Positions 5,721 to 5,944 of a stretch of DNA of 5,944 bases are shown piece after piece; positions within the stretch are counted from its first letter, which is position 1, and each line of letters starts with the position of its first letter. The translations under genes and the position numbers were made by a program. Under the pieces are notes generated by a model that worked only from the letters and a program-made list of their open reading frames with translations, was not told the origin of the DNA and did not search any database. Where the stretch lies: assembly GCA_011372345.1 (NCBI GenBank), contig DRTC01000492.1, positions 1 to 5,944 on the forward strand, given 5' to 3'. This DNA is from Candidatus Cloacimonadota bacterium. GTDB taxonomy: Bacteria > Cloacimonadota > Cloacimonadia > Cloacimonadales > TCS61.

Positions 5721-5944
5721 TTAAAATAATAAAAATCGAAATTTATAGAGAAATTGACTGTTATCTAAATAAAAAGGTTCTCTTTTAAAATGTGTAGGTA
5801 GTCTTTTTAATAATTTCACATTTGCTAGAATTTCTATCATAAATCCAAAGTCATTTTGATACAAAAAAAGAATTCCAAAAAGCATTATTAAATTTGAATT
5901 TCTGACAAACAATTTTGAAATTCCTGCAATTACAGTTGCTTTAC
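5721..5944 (-). CDS. Probable C-terminal part of an unidentified gene running off the right edge
   Basis: On the minus strand one frame is open from the window edge to a TAA whose complement lies at 5721-5723, about 73 codons, with no start codon required inside the window. The translated tail includes the stretches KATVIAGISKLFVRNSN, GFMIEILANVKLLKRLPTHF and KREPFYLDNSQFLYKF. In DNA this AT-rich, stop codons would be expected often, so an open frame of this length is suggestive, although the Phe/Leu/Lys/Ile-rich composition partly reflects base content. I do not recognise the family. An internal ATG at 5912 would give a 63-residue protein, but the frame continues upstream of it and no Shine-Dalgarno sequence marks it. 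The stop is 9 bp from the stop of the large gene, so the two genes are convergent with almost no space for a terminator. A decayed gene is the main alternative. Confidence 0.4.
   Translation of the reverse strand, partial: KATVIAGISKLFVRNSNLIMLFGILFLYQNDFGFMIEILANVKLLKRLPTHFKREPFYLDNSQFLYKFRFLLF

Noticed and set aside
5747..5786. Possible terminator for the large gene: AGAGAA (5747-5752) pairing with TTCTCT (5778-5783), followed by three Ts.
   Set aside because: Six AT-rich pairs around a 25-nt loop would be unstable, and the site is inside the opposite-strand open frame.
5896..5923. Inverted repeat GAATTTC (5896-5902) / GAAATTC (5917-5923).
   Set aside because: A 7-bp AT-rich dyad inside a probable coding frame is easily explained by chance.

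Overview
The window looks like chromosomal DNA from an AT-rich member of the FCB superphylum (Fibrobacterota-Chlorobiota-Bacteroidota and relatives). Candidatus Cloacimonadota or a close neighbour is my best guess. The reasons are a secreted GEVED-domain protein, a long mosaic of extracellular beta-sandwich domains, and two unrelated secreted proteins that share the same FlgD-like / type IX sorting-type C-terminal module (N-[YF]-P-N-P near its start, Gx[YF]-x-Y-K-L-x-A-G-D and K-M-I-L near its end). The taxonomic call rests on protein style only; no marker gene is present.

Layout, left to right. Positions 1-100 are an AT-rich leader with a clear ribosome binding site. A 369-residue secreted GEVED-domain protein follows (101-1210) and is closed by a perfect 15-bp hairpin terminator (1227-1264). 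After a second, smaller inverted repeat comes a 65-residue predicted single-pass membrane protein with a very basic tail (1328-1525), which has a strong Shine-Dalgarno sequence. The 169-bp gap after it is rich in structure: two adjacent perfect 7-bp hairpins with complementary loops, enclosed by an outer stem (about 1542-1602), then a CTTTGTG-type repeat that forms an imperfect hairpin (1620-1661). The main gene, a 1338-residue secreted multidomain protein (1695-5711), starts directly downstream. A probable gene fragment lies on the minus strand at the right edge (5721-5944), its stop codon only 9 bp from that of the large gene.

The two large genes look like independent cargo of one surface secretion and anchoring route, not enzymes of a shared pathway. 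I recognise no catalytic domain in either. The small membrane protein between them has its own signals and no identifiable function. I found no tRNA, rRNA, CRISPR array, transposase or defence system. The most unusual material is the non-coding DNA between 1526 and 1694.
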